Below, in pieces: positions 1 through 9,978 of a stretch of 64,000 nucleotides of DNA (the first letter of the stretch is position 1; each line of letters starts with the position of its first letter). Both the position numbers and the translations under genes were made by a program. The stretch comes from Crocodylus rhombifer (taxonomy: Eukaryota; Chordata; Crocodylia; Crocodylidae). The notes under the pieces were generated by a model that was given only the letters and a program-made list of their open reading frames with translations, was not told the DNA's origin and ran no database searches. The DNA lies in NCBI GenBank assembly GCA_038503035.1, contig JAVSML010000029.1:1015799-1079798 (forward strand), given 5' to 3'.

Positions 1-160
1 TGACCCGTCCACCACCACCCTCTGAGTACGACCCTTGAGCCAATCTGCAATCCTGACTGTGTAGGCATCAATGCCACAGTCGCCTAGTTTTTTAATGAGG
101 ATGGGGTGGGAGACGGTATCAAAGGCCTTGCTGAAGTCTAGAAAGACTACGTCCACAGCA
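1..160 (-). mobile_element. CR1 LINE fragment, reverse transcriptase part
   Basis: Read on the minus strand this translates as a CR1-type reverse transcriptase core: a VVFLDFSKAFDTVSH motif (the RT block with the first catalytic Asp), then ILIKKLGDCG, and WLKGRTQRVVVDGS. The window edge cuts the copy on its 3' side. It resembles the RT of the CR1 copy at 44-47 kb (which has LIKKLGDCGVN and WLEGRTQRLVVDGS) more than the copy at 26.5-30.9 kb, so it belongs to that subfamily. Nothing CR1-like continues past about 165. Confidence 0.85.
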
Positions 161-397
161 ACACATAACAGTAAGCAGGTTGAAGAAGAGATTGTTTCAG
201 TTAATTTTGGCTAGTGGAACTATTTTTATCCAAGAATGAAATAAAAATGATAAAAACTTGTATGAATAAACAAATATATGCCAGGAAATGGCTCTTCTTC
301 ATAAGACCCAATTCAGTAGAGGCAAAACCTAACATTAAGTGTAGCAAGGCATAACACAAGGGCAAGTGCAACTAGGTGTGGCTGACAGCTTCCACGT

Positions 398-520
398 ACT
401 GTATTTTCTTGCATACACCTCACCTTTCCCCACCCACTGCCCCAAATTGGGGTGTATGTGTTAAGCATGGAAGCCATTTTCTTCATCAGAAAAAAAGTAC
501 ACCCGGAGACACAGTATATG
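398..520 (+). repeat. Fragment of a TIR element family (left end)
   Basis: The segment begins ACTGTATTTTCTTGCATACA, which matches the left end of the 1.1-kb element at 52218 (ACTGTATTTACTTGAATACA), followed by a C-rich tract as in that element. The right boundary is not clear. It is a decayed or truncated copy of the family described at 52218-53345 and 63811-63928. Confidence 0.45.
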
Positions 521-739
521 CCATGCAGCTGCCAAGATGACAGTCACCAGTCTGGCTCAGGAAGTTGAAGGGGCAAAGTCCTGTATTAATTTTCTAACAA
601 TCATAACTATTGACTGAGCGCTGTAGCTTGCACCTGAAGCAAAAAGTGAGCTGCAAAAATATCTTGATGAAGCCCGTAAAGCTGAAACAACACTTTATTT
701 ACAGGAACTTATATGAAGAACTACTTAAAGCAGAAGTAT

Positions 740-1108
740 TAGATATGGTCCACATGCTGGATCTAGCCCACAGAGGCCTATCATCTGGTCTGCCGTGCTG
801 CCCATGGATTTCAGATTTGATGGGCACATGGCATGCAGTGGGCCCCAAACTGGCACACATCACATACAATGTGCACCAGCCCTGGCCCCGATGTGTGGGA
901 CCAGTTTGGCACATGCTGCATGTGACATGTAGGGTCAGGGCCAGTATGCACACTGCACAGGGCATGTAGGTGCAGTCTGGGGTATACACTGCACACAATG
1001 CACACAGACAGTCCGCAGTGCACACTGCATGTGGCACTTGCACTAGACCAGCTCCACATGCTGGATCTGGCGCACATCACCCACAGGACCTAAAGAGTTG
1101 ATACCCCT
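740..1108. repeat. Decayed interspersed element with CA/TG-rich internal repeats
   Basis: A phrase ACATGCTGGATCT recurs near 752 and 1057. Between them lie many short imperfect repeats built on TGCACACTGCA and CATGTG words. The right end reads GATACCCCTGA, whose reverse complement CAGGGGTATC resembles the CAGGGGT-type termini of hAT elements. The open frames over this segment on both strands come from the repeats and are not genes. Confidence 0.4.
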
Positions 1109-3096
1109 GACTTAGATTAAAGAACTAATAATCTTACTACTGTTTTTGCAAGGTCTGGAACCTAACCTTGTGTGATAAAAGTTCTCCTGGGAACACAGAA
1201 TATCCAGGAAATGTAGCATACTAAGGAGACAAGTCTACCATACCACAGAGGTCCTGCTGCCTCAGACTGTCTCCTGGGATGCTACACTTCCTGGACACTG
1301 TTCCCAGGAGGGCTTACTCCATGACACAGAGTCAGCCACAACTCCATATATATATATTTTTTCCTATACTCTGCCATCCAGAACAAGATACATACTTTAT
1401 TTGAGGCATCAGTTATGCTAGAAGATATAGTATTTCACAGTATTTCATTATATTCTTGCAATAATATTCCCTCCTCCATGGTCCTACAACATATAGTTCC
1501 AGATCTAAAGCCGAGTAAAGTCAGTGAAAAAGCTCCCATCATCTTTAATAGGCTTTACATGAGACCAATACCACAGTCACTCCATTTCTCCAACTTCAAC
1601 AGGGTAAACCTCCAAGTATAATGTATTATAAATTTTGATGATAATAAGAACCTGTGTAAAGTGCAGCTCAGCATTCACCTATTTTAAAAAGGGCTACATG
1701 GACAAATAAATACGCATTCACTCTGTAACAATGAATATAGAGGCAAAATGCAGTTTATAAATGCAGACATGTGGCATGTATTTTGTGAGGAAGAGGGTTT
1801 CTGCCTTTTGTGAACAATTACTAAATTGTCAATGGAATTCAAATGTTGGGCTTAAAAAAAAGCCTAATTATTTGTTACAATAACCGTCTACTACTGCCAC
1901 TTTGTATGTGAAGGTTTGTAAACTACTTCCATTTGAGAAGTAATTGATTCCATTTTTATCATTTGCAAAAGTTTATGTGGTTGTTCTCATCCAAAGAGAT
2001 GATAATATCTATTTGCAGCAAATTATACATTATAATTCCTCATTCAAAAGCTGTAATGGAAAACAAAATGCTAATTTATTCTGTAAACGGAAATACAGAA
2101 TCATTGTTAAAATTAGGGACTAAATTACTTTTGCAAAGAATAAAATGGGTTAAAAAAAGTGTGGAGGGTATGTATAAAAGTAACAGTTTCAGACACACTC
2201 GCATGTTATATGCCAGGTGATAAAACTCTTCCTTCTCCCCACTAACATAGACCAGGCTCTTTTTTAACGAGGGACTGATGGTCTTATGGTTAAGACCCAG
2301 GAGTGCATCTCAGGCAACTTCAGTTCTATTGTTGATTCTCCCACTGGTTTCCCATCCATGCACTTGAAAATGTGGACCCAAGTGTTTATCCAAGCCATCT
2401 ACTGATGTCTAAACTGAGACATATGCAGTCCAATTTTCTGACAGTCAAATCAGTATTCAGTAAATACAGGAGGCAACGAGTATTTAGGTTCACCTTCAAA
2501 AATCAGGTTCGGAGGTACCCAAAAATTACTTTTAAGACTATGCTCTTGGTCTCCTCAAACCTCAGTTTCATCTGTAAAATGGAGCTGGTAATACCTACGT
2601 ACCTCAAAGGTATTACTTAAGCCTTGATTAATGCTTGTAGGCAGAGCCAGAATCTTAGATGAAGGAGACTATAAAAGCATTATTTTTCCTTCCTTTTCAG
2701 CAATTTTAGTGCTACGTGTTTCAAAATCTATGAGAAGATTTGCTCACACAGCAAACAGAGGCACATTAGGGCTGTGCACCTGCTTTTCCACATTTCATTA
2801 AGCCTCTACACCTAAATTTACATCAAGTTCTCTCCTATGCACGTCCGTTGTGTTGGTATCCCTCAGTGATACCTTCTGGTCATGGCGAGACTAACCAAAT
2901 AGCAGGCATCCACGCTGCCTCAGGAAAAAGAACATTAAAAAAAATGCATTAACTTTTGGTAAGTCAGGTCAGTTGATTATAATCTAAATGATAAACATCA
3001 GGTAATATGCTCAAAAATATGTAAACATTCCTAAATGAGCTTGCATTTATAAACAAGCACAACAGAGCCTGTCATACTGAGTTCTAACCCCAGTTC
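1109..3096. other. AT-rich noncoding sequence
   Basis: No gene, RNA gene or recognisable repeat was seen. Short open frames are scattered and have no protein-like composition. If the promoter at 8.3 kb starts a minus-strand gene, this is part of its first intron. Confidence 0.5.
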
Positions 3097-3151
3097 TTTT
3101 TTTTTTTTTTTTCTTTTTTTTTTCCCGGGGGGGGGGGGGGGGGGGGCCGGG
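3097..3151. repeat. Poly(T)/poly(G) low-complexity run
   Basis: About 26 Ts with one C interruption are followed by CCC, 20 Gs and CCGGG. A run of this length and abruptness is likely to be partly an assembly product; similar G runs flank the N gap at 30334. Confidence 0.8.
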
Positions 3152-3809
3152 AATATTGGTATGGAAGAGACTTGGATGTGGGAATTCTATCAAAAAAAAG
3201 AAACTCTCTCTTAGGTGACCATAAAGAAAAAGTTTTGCTGCCTCAAGTAGTAAATCATTTTACTGCTGCCCTTTTATATTTCATACTCTTCTGCAGTACA
3301 CATTTATCTCTACACTAGCAAAGTGTACTCATTGATTTCCTATGGTCTCTCTGGAAGAAGGTTCTGCTTCCCTGATGATGAGTACAAAGGGTGGATGACC
3401 CTATTCTCATTCCAATGCAAACCCTGCACTTCTACATTTCCACTTAGCCCAGCATGATCATGTGACCAGCTACACACACTCTGCCCTCTTCCCACAGAAT
3501 TCATTGCTTTAACTGCTACCACTTTTTTCCTCTTTATGCAACTAAAGTTTTGAAAATGTAATCTAATTTGTGAACCACAAAAAAGCATTAGCTTATCATA
3601 TACCTAGCTAAAAATTGCAAGATAAAGTTAAGTTTTCCATTCTAAGGTAATATCCTTCATAAAAAATTCTCACACACGGAAAAATAAGCATCATCTTGCC
3701 CGTTTGTCCATGAGTTTTTACAGTGACATTACTTTGTTCTACTGTATCATTTACTGTTTTGCTCTGGGACACAAAAAAATGATCTGCACCCAGTGTAAAC
3801 TGCAGTTAG

Positions 3810-3824
3810 TCACCAGATGGCACT
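3810..3824 (+). promoter_or_regulatory. Candidate CTCF binding core
   Basis: TCACCAGATGGCACT matches the known CTCF core CCASYAGRKGGCRSY at 14 of 15 positions; only the first base differs. Single motifs occur by chance, so this is only a candidate. Confidence 0.3.
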
Positions 3825-4560
3825 GGCATTAAAACACAAAAGTACTTCCTTTATTCATTATGGGAATGGTTTGGTTTATTAAGCTGCAAAAAAGTAGTAC
3901 CAAGGGGAAGTAGAATGTGCATTTAGAAATATCCCAACAAGCTGGTCAATGATATTATTTGACAACCCTTTTAAATAAGTCTTCAATCAACAGTTTCTAT
4001 TGATCACCAAAGTGTTTAAAATATTTTTATTAGGAAAAGCTGAAGACTACACTATTCCATGAGACGACATCAGATTTAAAAGCATATTTTAGAAATCTTG
4101 TAATCTCACTTTACATTGTTTTAAAAGCCAAGGTATATCCCACTGTTTAGGTTATTTTTCTTTTTTCCATTTTTTTTTTAGATTAGGCAAAGAAGGGGGT
4201 CTCGTCAGTTTCACTTTCATTTTTCTTTGGTTTCACTTTCGGATTCTGATGTACCAGCAGCTGATGCCAACTGGATTGCATACAATACAAGGGAATCCTT
4301 AAGTCCAACATTAACATTCTTTTTTTATTATTTTAAAGGGCTACAAAAACATCTTTGTGATTATAGAGTGTCTGTTAAAAGAAAAAGCCAACTATCATCT
4401 ATTGTTTTTGTCTTTTCAGTCTCCAGAAACCTTAGTACAAATTTTCCTAGATAACAATTTTAAAAAGGAATGATAATTCCAATACAGTGTTTTGCAGGTT
4501 TCTGAGTCACAAAATGCATCACAAATGACAATTTGTTCATAATAAAAAGTCCCGTTTTAC

Positions 4561-4588
4561 CCAAATAAATAAATAAATAAATAAATAA
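4561..4588. repeat. (AAAT)n microsatellite
   Basis: About six uninterrupted AAAT units. Confidence 0.9.
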
Positions 4589-7500
4589 AGATACATCGCT
4601 TTGCCAACATATGAAAACTTCCATGTATGTCTCAGAACTATACTTGATTCTCTCTCATACACATGTAACATAGCGCATATAAGTACGTTCACGTAAAACA
4701 GCATTTTTTTTCAGTACAGAAAATCTGAGGCTTGGTGATCAAATAAAGAAAGCTAGAAATTACGAAAGAATAACAAATCAACAGTCTGATTTGACTATGG
4801 ACCAAAATAAGCCGGGCCCACTGGAGGTACTCTAAACGTAAGAGGAAGAAAATGCATATAAAGCAACGTATTAAATTCAGTCTAACACCAAAGAAAGCAT
4901 TTTGTCAATATTTTTCTGGTTTGATTCTTCCTTGGCTATTTCATATTCAGACACCGAGCCAACCCACAAAACCAGCACTCTGCTCAAGCTTTCAGCTACT
5001 TACCTATAGGCACCAACAACTTTTAGTGGACGTATTTATAAAAAGTACTGACATGTATGAAACAGAAAAATACCGAAGGGAAGGACATACAGCTTTGAGT
5101 TCCAAGGGGAAAGCTCAAAAATGCCTGCAGAGATCAGATAGCTTACATATCACATCACATCTAGCCTTACATTTGTACTATAGAGCTTTTCTCACAGTCC
5201 AGGTAAAATGAAAGTTCAGGTTTATGCCCGTAGCATACTTTTCATTCCAAACAAGCACCACACAGACTGAACACCACTGCAGTGCAGCCCCTTCTGGAGT
5301 ACAGAAGGACAGCTAAACAGCACACCAAAAGTGAACAGATTAGCAGCCAAAACAATTTATGGGCAAGAATACTGTTAAGCTCTTGGGGTGGGGGGGAGTA
5401 GGGAGGAAACAGGTTTGTGATAGGGAAGGAGGAGGAATTGGCAAGTGGAAGGGGTGGTAATTTTCTCCATGACTCCTAAACAAGAATTATTTTTCCCCAA
5501 TCGAATCAAACCATTCTTCCTTATGGAGTGAGAGTTTGGATTTTTTTTCTTATTTCAGTGAAGTAAACAAAACAAGTTAGACTTGAATAATGTCACTATA
5601 TTTAATAAGAAATAATGGGGGTTTTTTGTTTGTTTTTAAGAGAAATTAAAAGAGAATTTCAGGAAGGGAGGGCAGGACAAGTACGCACAAAAGCCACCAC
5701 CAGCACGGACAGCCTTGTTGGCAGTCACTCTTTGACCTCCTTTATGAGAACCAATGTAAAAACTACTGTTTCTCCACTTTGTGTCTAAGCACACTGGCAG
5801 ACTAATGTGTAAAAGCTTGTACAGCCATTGCCCAGGTTTGACCTCTTCTGTAAATGGACGATTTCAGTTTCAGGGGTTGTCAATCCGCAACTCTGCCTAA
5901 ACATTATAAATGCTCTTCATAAAAATTAAAAGAATAAAACTTCAGTACAGTAGTTATTTTTAGTGCAAGGAAATGGTATGCAAAACATAACAAGTACTTC
6001 ATTTTAAGACAGTGCCTTGGAACTGGATTCAAAATGGACTTCCCCATATGTTCTTCAGGTACAAAGATTTTTGGGTGGACCAACTACACAGTTGGGATAA
6101 AGTTAGACAAGCTTTCAAATGTCCTGCAGTCAAAGTCTTGTTTAACTTTATCCAAACCGTGCTGTTGGGCCAATAAAAGATATCACCCTAAGGACTCCTT
6201 ACATCTTGCATAATTTCTGGACTATCATTGCTACAATATCACTTAACACTACCATCTTCCAGATGTGGCATCCTCCGGGATAGGTCACACAGTTATATAT
6301 GCAATATTAAAATTCTGTCTAAGAACATTACCAACAAATCACTCCTTTATATCTGGGGCTGAATAGCAGACTGAAACAGATTGTCAAAAATGTAAAAAAC
6401 AGAACTAACTTAACACTTTTTAGTCAGAAAGTAACTATTCTGCGCCTGAATTTCAGAGTGACAAGGTATTAAATTATGCTTTTAGAAAAATGTACTTGAT
6501 TCTCCTTCACTTTGGCGGTGATACTATTAGGTGTTATTTTGATTACTTTTAGTTTTATTAAAACCTGTCTAGTGATGCCAGGTGGGGATCTTAGTGAGCT
6601 CCAGTTGAACTGCTATCAATATTGTACAAGGGATCCTTTTACATTGTACTAGATATTGAAAGTGCATCATATTGATCTAGGAATAAAAAGCTATTTTTCT
6701 AGCAGAGTCAAGACATCCCTTCCTTTGTAGTGTTTTAAAAACTTTGAGGCTTTTTTTAAAATTGCAGTAGAGTAAACAAACCAAATTAGATTTGAGCAAT
6801 GTTGCTATGTTTAGGGAGCAATCTGATCTTGGCTGCAATTCAGATCAAAAAAAATAAAAGCTGGCTGTCAAATTTGGGCCAAGCCTACCTTTAAAGTGTT
6901 AAAACTAAGAAAAAAATTATTTTCAGCAATACCATATTAGTTTTCTGATTGCATATCAGCAGTAGCACCTTTGGGTAATTCCCATTTGAAGAACCTGATT
7001 GTTATAAATGCTAACCTGAGAATCATAAGATGACAAAGGAAAAAGAATAGCAGATGCAAGAAAGGAGATGCTTCTTCAATTCTTCTTGTTCTATCTCCTG
7101 GAAATTCTGGCAAGCCCATCCTTTCTTGTTACAATGCTATATAATGATTACATCTTCTGCTTGTAAGCTCCCTTCCTAATCATGCATATTTAATTCAACT
7201 GTGTGTACTATATCCTGGAGTGTATATAGCCCTGCTAAAAATAGAACCTCAGCATCCCAAATTACCTTCTCGGCTTCCCCTTCGGATATAATACAGTATA
7301 GGTCTCTGGAAGAAATCAGCTATAGATTTGTCAGTAATTCTTCCTAGTTCTCATTGCAATTCGGCCTTGCTCTTTAAAAGGAAAGGGGGGGGGACATAAA
7401 AACACCTGCCGTTTAACAATGCTGTCCTCTTATGGAAATATGCCTCACTATAGTGAAACTAACTTTATCTAAAGAAACTGGTTTGGACCTGATTTTGCCT

Positions 7501-7599
7501 GCATTCTTCCTAGCTCCCCCCCCACCATTTTTTTTTGGTTTCAAAGGAGTCTTCACGTGATTGTCTGCCTTTTAAATCCGATCGAGCCTTTTTTTTTAA

Positions 7600-9110
7600 A
7601 TGGCAAAGAGTTGCGAGACTCCGGCTCCAGCAGCACAGAGCAGCCGTGCCGCGTGCGGCGGACGCGGGGACCCAGCACCGCCGCAGCGGGAGGGGGGAGC
7701 GAGGGGGGTTTCCGTGCCCGGCTGAGGCGCAGCGCTTGGGAAACGCAGCGAAGTTCCCCCTCGCTCGCGGTGCGGGCGGCGGGACGCGCATGGCCGAGGC
7801 AGGGCGGCCGCCCGGGCGCGGGGCTTTGCCCTGCAGGGCCGGGGGAGGCGGCCGCGTCCCACGCACGCACCCGCGCCGCTCCCGGGCTGAGAGCTGGCAC
7901 CGGGAAGGCAGGGAACAGCCCCGCGCCCCGCACCCCCGCCAGGCGCGTCCGAGCTCCGCGTCCCCGGGCGGCCGCGGCTGGCGGGGGCGGGGGCGGAGCC
8001 GACCGGGGCTCCCCGCCGCGGGGGCGGGTGGCAGCGGGCTCGGAGGTGGGACCTCGAACTGGCAGCGGCGAGTTTGGGGATTTCGGTCTCCTGGAGACCG
8101 GCTCCTCATCGGGCGGCCGCGCCCCCCGGGCAGCGCGGGGCCAGGGCCAGGGCCGGGGAAGTTGAGCGCGCGGCGGCGGGAGCGGCTGCCCTGGTGCCCT
8201 CGGAGCGGCTCGTGGCGGCGCAGGTGGCGCGGCCGGGCGCAGGACGTGCCCGCCCCTACCTGGTTGTAGGAGCTCTCCCAGGACGCGGGGTAGTTGCACA
8301 GGGAGGAGGAGAAGAAGGCGTCTTCCGAGAGCCCGCAGCCGGCCATCCTCGGGCGGGCAAACTCTTGCCTCTTCTTGGATCGCGGCGGCGGAGGCTGCTG
8401 CTGCCAGCGCGCAGCGGTGCCCGGCTCGGCTCGGCTCGGCTCGGCTGTGCCCCGCCGGCGGCGTGTGCGTGCGAGAGCAGCAGCGGCGGCGGCGCGGCGC
8501 GGAGCGGAGCGGAGCGGGCTGCGTGCGTGTGTGTGCGCGGCTGTTTGTGGCGCTCTGAGGAGCCACCGCCGAGTCACGTGTGTGCGCTCCCGCCGCCGCC
8601 CGCGGGGTCCCGCACCCGCCCCGCCCCGCCCGCGGCCCCCTCCCCGGCGCCGGCACCGGCACCAACACCAACACCAACCCGCGCGAGGGGATCAAAAGTT
8701 CGTGTTCAGCCCGGAGCCCAGCTCCAGCTCCCGCGCAGCAAGGCGGGCAGGAGGGGCTCTCCCGGCAGCGGGAGGCTCCTAGGAAACTTCGAGGAGTTAG
8801 CAGCCCCCCCGGGCCTGCCCCCGCTGAGGCGGGCCCTGACAGGGCAGCGGTGTGCCGCGGCTCCCCCCGCCACCCGAGGAAACGACGGAGCCGCTCCTGT
8901 CTGTGCCACCGCGCCGGGGAGGCCGAGCCGGGGGCGAATCGATGGTTTTGGCGACACCAAAGAAGCGGGAGCGGAGGCGAGCCGGGGGCTCCCCCGCAAT
9001 GCTCGCTGGCGCGGGGCCGGTGGCGGTCGGCGCTCCCCGAGGAGCTCCGTCCCTCACCTCCGCCCCTTTCCCCCCTCGCCCGGCGCTGAGGCCGCCAGCA
9101 GCACCGAGAA
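7600..9110 (-). promoter_or_regulatory. CpG-island promoter, inferred distal PPARGC1A promoter
   Basis: About 1.5 kb is very GC- and CpG-rich, in sharp contrast to AT-rich flanks. On the minus strand a cluster of overlapping GC boxes (8615-8634, CCGCCCCGCC on the plus strand) lies about 270 bases upstream of the first ATG. E-boxes CACGTG sit at 8575-8580 and 7554-7559, the latter as the palindrome TCACGTGA. Short GC repeats (GGCTC at about 8421-8444, GGAGC at about 8499-8519) lie in the leader. No TATA box is evident. The long overlapping ORFs on both strands reflect the rarity of stop codons in GC-rich DNA. The island lies about 15 kb 3' of DHX15, where the distal promoter of PPARGC1A would be expected by synteny. 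Confidence 0.7.
8260..8346 (-). CDS. Putative first coding exon, 29 codons; inferred alternative first exon of PPARGC1A
   Basis: The minus strand has an ATG at 8346-8344 in context GAGGATGG (A at -3, G at +4). No other ATG occurs upstream on that strand until about 9206, outside the island. The 29 codons begin MAGCGLSEDAFFSS and end SWESSYNQ, and stop at CAG followed by GTAGGG, a good splice donor in phase 0. The canonical PPARGC1A first exon also ends in phase 0 after 18 codons, so this exon could replace it. In human, brain-specific PPARGC1A promoters lie several hundred kb upstream of the canonical one, towards DHX15, on the same strand. I do not recognise the peptide itself. It could instead belong to an unrelated gene or a noncoding transcript. 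Confidence 0.5.
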
Positions 9111-9179
9111 AAAAGAAACAAGAAAAAAAAAAAAAGAAATGACAAGCAGCTAAGCTAGGTGTATGTGAAGGAGGCAGAA

Positions 9180-9939
9180 TCTTGTCAAGAATTTTTGCTT
9201 CCCAAATCATGAGAGGCAGGGACAGATACAGAGCAACACATGTAGAGCTGTTGAATAGCTTCTGGGATTCTGTGAAACGGGCTTGGACTGTGAACATTTA
9301 ATTAACAGTGAAAGGGTTTTTCGTGCCTGTAAGACCCTGCCAGGGGGAGCCTCTGAAGTTCCTCATGACCTCTCGCTTCCCAAAGACGACCCTGCTCTTC
9401 GGTAGAAGCCGTGGGATCCTTATAGCCATTTATTTCCATGCTGCAGAGTCTCGTGCTGCAGAAGCGCAACTCATATATATATCTGGTCAGGGAATAACAT
9501 ACTACCAGATCAACTCAGCAAGCATCTCAGCATCCTAAAGGGAAGCATACTCTTTTCTGGCTGACTGAACGCAAGTTAGTCAGATTATTAGAGGTTATCA
9601 TGCAGAAGAATCTCCATGACTGATGGTTCAACTGATGCAAAGAGATGCTCACCCCATTTATCTCCCCCAAACCATGTGAAAAAACACAACAGGAGAGGCC
9701 CCCAGGAATTGATTATGGGACACTTACCTGCTGCACTATTGAATATTAACCCAATGATTTGTTTTTCAAATTGATCCATCATTTCCTTGAGAGGAAGAGA
9801 AAGCACACATGCCTTCAATCTCAATTAAGGTCATGCCTCAGCCGCTTACAGGAACTGCCCATGGTGCATGAGTTTACCAGCAACTAATGCAGACAGTTAT
9901 TTTAATTTCCCTGGTGGTTCATGATTTCTCTTATATTGT
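9180..9939. other. Intergenic sequence upstream of the CpG island
   Basis: No gene or recognisable repeat was seen. Confidence 0.5.
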
Positions 9940-9946
9940 CCCCCCC

Positions 9947-9978
<32 letters not shown>
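9940..9978. repeat. Poly(C)/poly(T) low-complexity run
   Basis: Fifteen Cs are followed directly by 24 Ts. Like the runs at 3097 and 30317 it may be partly an assembly artefact. Confidence 0.85.

Larger units (their letters stand above)
3152..7590. other. AT-rich noncoding sequence, probable first intron of the minus-strand transcript
   Basis: No coding exon is visible. It contains an AAAT tetranucleotide repeat (4561-4588), a CTCF-like site (3810-3824), and several moderately conserved-looking AT-rich stretches without protein coding. It lies downstream, in the minus direction, of the putative first exon at 8260-8346. Confidence 0.45.

Noticed and set aside
8260..8577. N-terminal extension of the 29-codon exon to 8577
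   Set aside because: The codon at 8577-8575 is GTG, not ATG, and the extra residues are of the Arg/Ala-rich type given by any frame of this island.
7510..9145. Long overlapping ORFs on both strands of the CpG island (up to 530 codons)
   Set aside because: They arise from the scarcity of stop codons in GC-rich DNA. Compositions are Arg/Pro/Ala-rich, no ATG begins most of them, and no family features are visible. Only the 29-codon segment with start context and splice donor was kept.
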